Source: Gynurincola endophyticus (GTDB lineage: Bacteria; Bacteroidota; Bacteroidia; Chitinophagales; Chitinophagaceae). Taken from it: DNA of 64,000 bases. Under the pieces are notes generated by a model. The model saw only the letters and a program-made list of their open reading frames with translations. It made no database searches and was not told the origin of the DNA. Both the position numbers and the translations under genes were made by a program. Positions 60,687 to 64,000 of this stretch are shown here, in pieces; within the stretch, counting starts at the first letter, position 1; every line of letters starts with the position of its first letter. The stretch is from assembly GCF_003991195.1 (NCBI RefSeq), contig NZ_RCWL01000008.1, forward strand, positions 124,599 to 188,598, in the 5' to 3' direction.

Positions 60687-61284
60687 GTGCAATAAGTTTA
60701 AAGTTAAAAATCATAGTAGGTTATACTCAAATACCTGAAAATAAGATGCCAAACATGATGCTTTGTGACAAAAAAAGTTTGGTGTGGATATTGTACAGTA
60801 TTAAACACTCAATCCATGTAGAATAATAGCCATTTACGGTTATTGGGTATAAACCGAAACGATTTGAAGAGGCCCCTGGTTAAAGGATTGTTAACCCGAT
60901 AAATCACCTCGCCTTCAACGTTAACTTTGTGACGTTATTTTTAGGAATTATACGGGTATTTCTGAAAATAGATAAGCAGAATATGTTTTAAATAAGAATA
61001 AATACTTATCTTAATAGGAGTTCAATTTATATTTACTTGAACTTTTGTAAGTGTTGGTTCCCTTAGAGATCAAAATGATTATCTAAAAAGATCTATTCTG
61101 TTGATCAGGGTCAATAAATTATAGCAAAAGTCGATTTTTTATAAAATTGACGATATGTTTACACAAACTTATGTTTAGTTTTTTATTTTGAGTTAAGTAG
61201 CTTTTGGATATCATTTAAGGAATTGATATTCAATATTACATCGGTTAAGGTAAGGAATAAAGAATTTTAATAATCATTACACTT
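60687..61284. other. 600-base gap before rpoN with no gene seen
   Basis: No coding frame of useful length and no RNA gene I recognise. A few short dyads are visible, for example GGTTAA / TTAACC near 60878-60897. Promoters for DUF1328 and rpoN should lie here, but I see no clear TAnnTTTG or TGGC-N8-TTGC sigma-54 element. An untested possibility is a small RNA or long 5' leader. Confidence 0.4.
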
Positions 61285-62697
61285 ATGATTCATCAAAACC
61301 TTACAACGAAACAACAAGTTAGAATTCTGCCCCAGCAAATCCAGCTATTAAACTTGTTTCATTTGAGTACGCTTGAATTAGAGCATCGTATTCAACAAGA
61401 GCTGGAGGAAAATCCTCTGTTGGAAGAGTTGAAGCCTGAAGATGCTGCCGTTCTGGATAAGAGCGAAGCCGTTCAGGAGTTTGCCGATTATGAGGAGTTT
61501 ATGTATGATGATATTCCCGATTATAAAACGGAATATGCTAACTACTTCTCAGGTGAAGAAATTCCTGAGCGTCCTATCGTACAGTCATTTGATTTCCGTC
61601 AACAATTGAAAGCGCAGATTCATCTGGTATTGACATGTTCTAAAAAGTTAGAATATGCCAATTATGTGATCGATTCGCTTAGTGAAAACGGGATGCTGGA
61701 GATTCCGCTTTCTTCTCTTGCTGAAGATATGTCATTTAAGTTTAATACGTGGATGGAGGAAGAAGATATTCTTCCATTATTATATGCTATCCAGAATCTG
61801 GACCCGGCGGGTGTGGGTGCGCGTGATATTAAAGAGAGTCTGGTGTTGCAGTTAAAAAGACAGAATGTCAATCGCCCGGACGTACATGCCGCTTTGAAAC
61901 TGGTGGAGTATCATTTTACCGATTTAAAAAATCGCCAGCTTGAAAAAATTAAAGATGGTTTAAACCTGGATGAAGATGAACTAAAAATTGTACTCGAATT
62001 AATTGCATCATTTCCGTTATATCCGATTTCTGTGCGTAGTGAAGACCCTCCGGGAAAGAATTATATCATTCCTGATTTTATTATTTCGGTAGATGGAGAA
62101 GATATTGAAGTGAGCCTGGCTAAACAACGCTCCACTTCTCTGTTCATTAACCAGAATTGGATGGATGCAGTAAAAAGCCAGTGTACCAAACAAGATAAAG
62201 CAACCGGCCAATATTTAAAAAGTAAATTGCAAAGCGCCGAATGGTTTGTTTCAGCAATTCAGCAAAGAGAAAGCACTATGCTGAAAGTAATGAGAACCAT
62301 CGTAAAGTGGCAATATGATTATTTTAGAGAAGGAGACATTTTGTTATTGAAGCCGATGATTCTAAAAAATATTGCGCAGGAAGTAGGGGTGGATATTTCA
62401 ACTGTTTCACGTATTACTTCCAACAAATATGCTTCTACTCCTTTCGGAAATATCTTGTTAAAAGATTTGTTTTCTGAAGGACTGGCCAATCAGGAAGGCG
62501 AAGTGATCAGTAATAAGATCGTTCAATCTGCATTGGAAGAAGCTATCGCCCAGGAAGATAAGGGCTCTCCTTTAACTGATCATCAATTGGCAGTAATTCT
62601 TGCTAAAAAAGGTTATAAAATAGCGAGAAGAACTGTTGCAAAATATAGAGAATTACTTAGAATACCGACTGCTCAGATGAGAGCGTTATGGGGCTAA
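61285..62697 (+). CDS. rpoN: RNA polymerase sigma-54 factor
   Basis: A 470-residue sigma-54. Region I (residues 1-50) is Gln/Leu-rich (QQVRILPQQIQLLNLFHLSTLELEHRIQQELEENPLLEEL). The core-binding and DNA-binding domains follow, with an HTH at ILKNIAQEVGVDISTVSRITSNKYASTPFG and the invariant RpoN box ARRTVAKYRE (447-456) near the C-terminus. It directs RNA polymerase to -24/-12 promoters and requires an AAA+ activator; the next gene, 60 bases downstream, encodes one. That pairing is informative because activators are often encoded elsewhere. Confidence 0.97.
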   Translation: MIHQNLTTKQQVRILPQQIQLLNLFHLSTLELEHRIQQELEENPLLEELKPEDAAVLDKSEAVQEFADYEEFMYDDIPDYKTEYANYFSGEEIPERPIVQSFDFRQQLKAQIHLVLTCSKKLEYANYVIDSLSENGMLEIPLSSLAEDMSFKFNTWMEEEDILPLLYAIQNLDPAGVGARDIKESLVLQLKRQNVNRPDVHAALKLVEYHFTDLKNRQLEKIKDGLNLDEDELKIVLELIASFPLYPISVRSEDPPGKNYIIPDFIISVDGEDIEVSLAKQRSTSLFINQNWMDAVKSQCTKQDKATGQYLKSKLQSAEWFVSAIQQRESTMLKVMRTIVKWQYDYFREGDILLLKPMILKNIAQEVGVDISTVSRITSNKYASTPFGNILLKDLFSEGLANQEGEVISNKIVQSALEEAIAQEDKGSPLTDHQLAVILAKKGYKIARRTVAKYRELLRIPTAQMRALWG

Positions 62698-62757
62698 ACA
62701 TGTGTGACGTTGACCCTCATAATTAAATAACCATATTGTATTAATAAAAATAATCAA

Positions 62758-64000
62758 ATGGCTAAAATATTAGTGATTGATGACGATAGGGACATTTGTG
62801 TCCTGATGAACAAATTCTTGTCTAAACATGGCTACCATACACAGGAGTGTTTCAGTGGTAAAAAAGCCCTTGAAATGCTGGAAGAAAGTGATGACTTCAA
62901 CCTGGTATTGTGTGATTATCGTTTGGATGGAATTGACGGTAATGAAATGCTTGAAAAAATTAAGCAGATACATCCGTCTTTACCGGTAATTATTATTACC
63001 GGCTATAACGATTTAAAGACTGCGGTTGAATTAATGAAGAAAGGAGCATTTGATTATGTTACCAAACCTTTACATCCTGAAGAGTTGCTTAAAACAATTC
63101 AACAGGCTATTCAATCGGCAGAACAGGAATCTGAATTTGTTCCTTCGCGCAATGAGCCGGCAGTAAATGCTACGCCGGTCGCCTCTGCTCAGCATACTTC
63201 CTCAAAAGAAAAACCTAAACATTCTTCTTTTACTGTAAGCGGTGAGTATATCTTTGGTACCAGTGCTGTTTTTCAACAGATTGTTGAACAGATTGCATTG
63301 GTTGCTCCAACCGATTATAGTGTTATCATCTATGGAGAAAGTGGTAGTGGTAAAGAAGCTATTGCGCAGGAAATTCATAAAAGAAGTAAAAGAAGCAATT
63401 ATCCTTTTGTGGCGATTGATTGCGGTGCCCTGTCGAAAGAACTGGCGGGTAGCGAATTATTCGGGCATGAGAAGGGGGCTTTTACCGGTGCCATCGGCCA
63501 GAAAGCCGGTAGTTTTGAACTGGCAAACGGAGGAACAATCTTTCTCGATGAAATTGCTAACCTGAGTTATGATATCCAGGTTTCGTTGTTAAGAGTAATT
63601 CAGGAAAGAAAAATGAGACGTGTTGGCGGAATCAAAGACATTCCCCTGGATGTAAGAATTATTATCGCTTCTAACGAGCGTTTATGGGATGCTGCTCAAA
63701 AAGGAAAATTCAGAGAAGATCTTTTTCACCGTTTTAATGAATTTACCATCGAAGTACCCCCGTTACGCAACAGAAGAGAAGATATCATGGTTTTTGCAAA
63801 ACACTTCCTTCAGAAAGCAAATGAAAGTTTAAATAAAAATATTGTCGGATTTTCTCCGAATGTAGAAGAAATACTTAAAAATTATGTATGGCATGGAAAT
63901 CTACGCGAACTGAGAAATGTTGTTAAAAGAGCCGCATTGTTAGCAATGGGTGATGTTGTAGATACTAAATCTTTACCATACGAGGTATTAAATTACCAGG
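62758..64000 (+). CDS. Sigma-54-dependent response regulator, NtrC family (3' end cut by window)
   Basis: At least 414 residues, open to the window edge. A receiver domain (1-115) has acidic pocket Asp8-10 and phosphoacceptor Asp53 (LCDYRLDG), with Lys103. A linker rich in Ser/Pro/Ala (about 122-160) leads to the AAA+ domain: Walker A GESGSGKE (193-200), the sigma-54-contact GAFTGA (240-245), Walker B IFLDEI (261-266) and the Arg-finger region FREDLFHRF. The C-terminal HTH is beyond the edge. It should turn on sigma-54 promoters, possibly with rpoN in the same operon. The partner kinase is unknown. Confidence 0.93.
   Translation, partial: MAKILVIDDDRDICVLMNKFLSKHGYHTQECFSGKKALEMLEESDDFNLVLCDYRLDGIDGNEMLEKIKQIHPSLPVIIITGYNDLKTAVELMKKGAFDYVTKPLHPEELLKTIQQAIQSAEQESEFVPSRNEPAVNATPVASAQHTSSKEKPKHSSFTVSGEYIFGTSAVFQQIVEQIALVAPTDYSVIIYGESGSGKEAIAQEIHKRSKRSNYPFVAIDCGALSKELAGSELFGHEKGAFTGAIGQKAGSFELANGGTIFLDEIANLSYDIQVSLLRVIQERKMRRVGGIKDIPLDVRIIIASNERLWDAAQKGKFREDLFHRFNEFTIEVPPLRNRREDIMVFAKHFLQKANESLNKNIVGFSPNVEEILKNYVWHGNLRELRNVVKRAALLAMGDVVDTKSLPYEVLNYQ

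Overview
The window is a chromosomal segment from a member of the Bacteroidota, most like the Chitinophagia (family Chitinophagaceae). The family-level placement is inference; the phylum-level signs are direct. They are a type IX secretion C-terminal sorting domain, a DUF5103 secretion-plug protein, a lipid-anchored TamA-like protein (TamL type), DUF3078, a short archaeal/eukaryote-type prolyl-tRNA synthetase, promoters of the TAnnTTTG type, and A/T-rich leaders without clear Shine-Dalgarno sites. The DNA is AT-rich and evenly so. I saw no tRNA or rRNA gene, no CRISPR array, no prophage and no intact insertion sequence. Both window edges cut a gene.

Layout. 1-3.0 kb: a hexuronate operon (2-keto-3-deoxygluconate kinase, KDPG aldolase, hexuronate MFS transporter). 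3.1-11.0 kb: an SMR exporter behind a MITE-like inverted repeat, a CPA2 antiporter, surE, a lipid kinase, a GH88 unsaturated glucuronyl hydrolase that fits the hexuronate genes, a DUF3078 protein and an NAD(P)-binding protein. 11.1-16.5 kb: an operon for a MukB/Wadjet-like condensin (JetA, JetB and JetC homologues) with no JetD nuclease gene beside it. 16.7-25.3 kb: exported proteins (T9SS subtilase, gamma-glutamyltransferase, ThuA-like lipoprotein, a 5'-nucleotidase split into two genes). 25.4-25.9 kb: a histone-H1-like lysine/alanine-rich tail joined to a SWIB domain.

26.5-45.8 kb is mostly housekeeping: dapD, Sua5/YrdC, a GT9 glycosyltransferase, CCA/poly(A) polymerase, miaA, proS, a SpoU methyltransferase, truB, a LolC/E-type permease, TamL, a FadL-like porin and the T9SS plug protein. 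The small SRP RNA gene lies at about 45.86 kb behind a textbook promoter, followed by a transaldolase. 46.75-47.2 kb holds a diverged direct duplication with no convincing gene. Smc is at 48.8-52.3 kb, so the window encodes two different SMC-type ATPases. Ferritin, two free-standing multi-pass membrane proteins, a transglutaminase-like protein and an unusual GAPDH follow. The last 6 kb is a stress/regulatory block: two single-domain response regulators, YtxH, a holin-family membrane protein, DUF1328, then rpoN and directly behind it a sigma-54-dependent response regulator that runs off the window.

Many operons are short, and many gene pairs converge on perfect hairpin terminators. Several convergent or tail-to-head junctions also carry heptamer-periodic repeats (AATTCTC/AATTCTT-like) arranged as inverted arms. 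The most interesting items are the JetABC condensin without JetD, the heptamer elements, the 101-bp MITE-like element, the histone-tail/SWIB fusion, the atypical GAPDH active site, and the 38-residue membrane protein.
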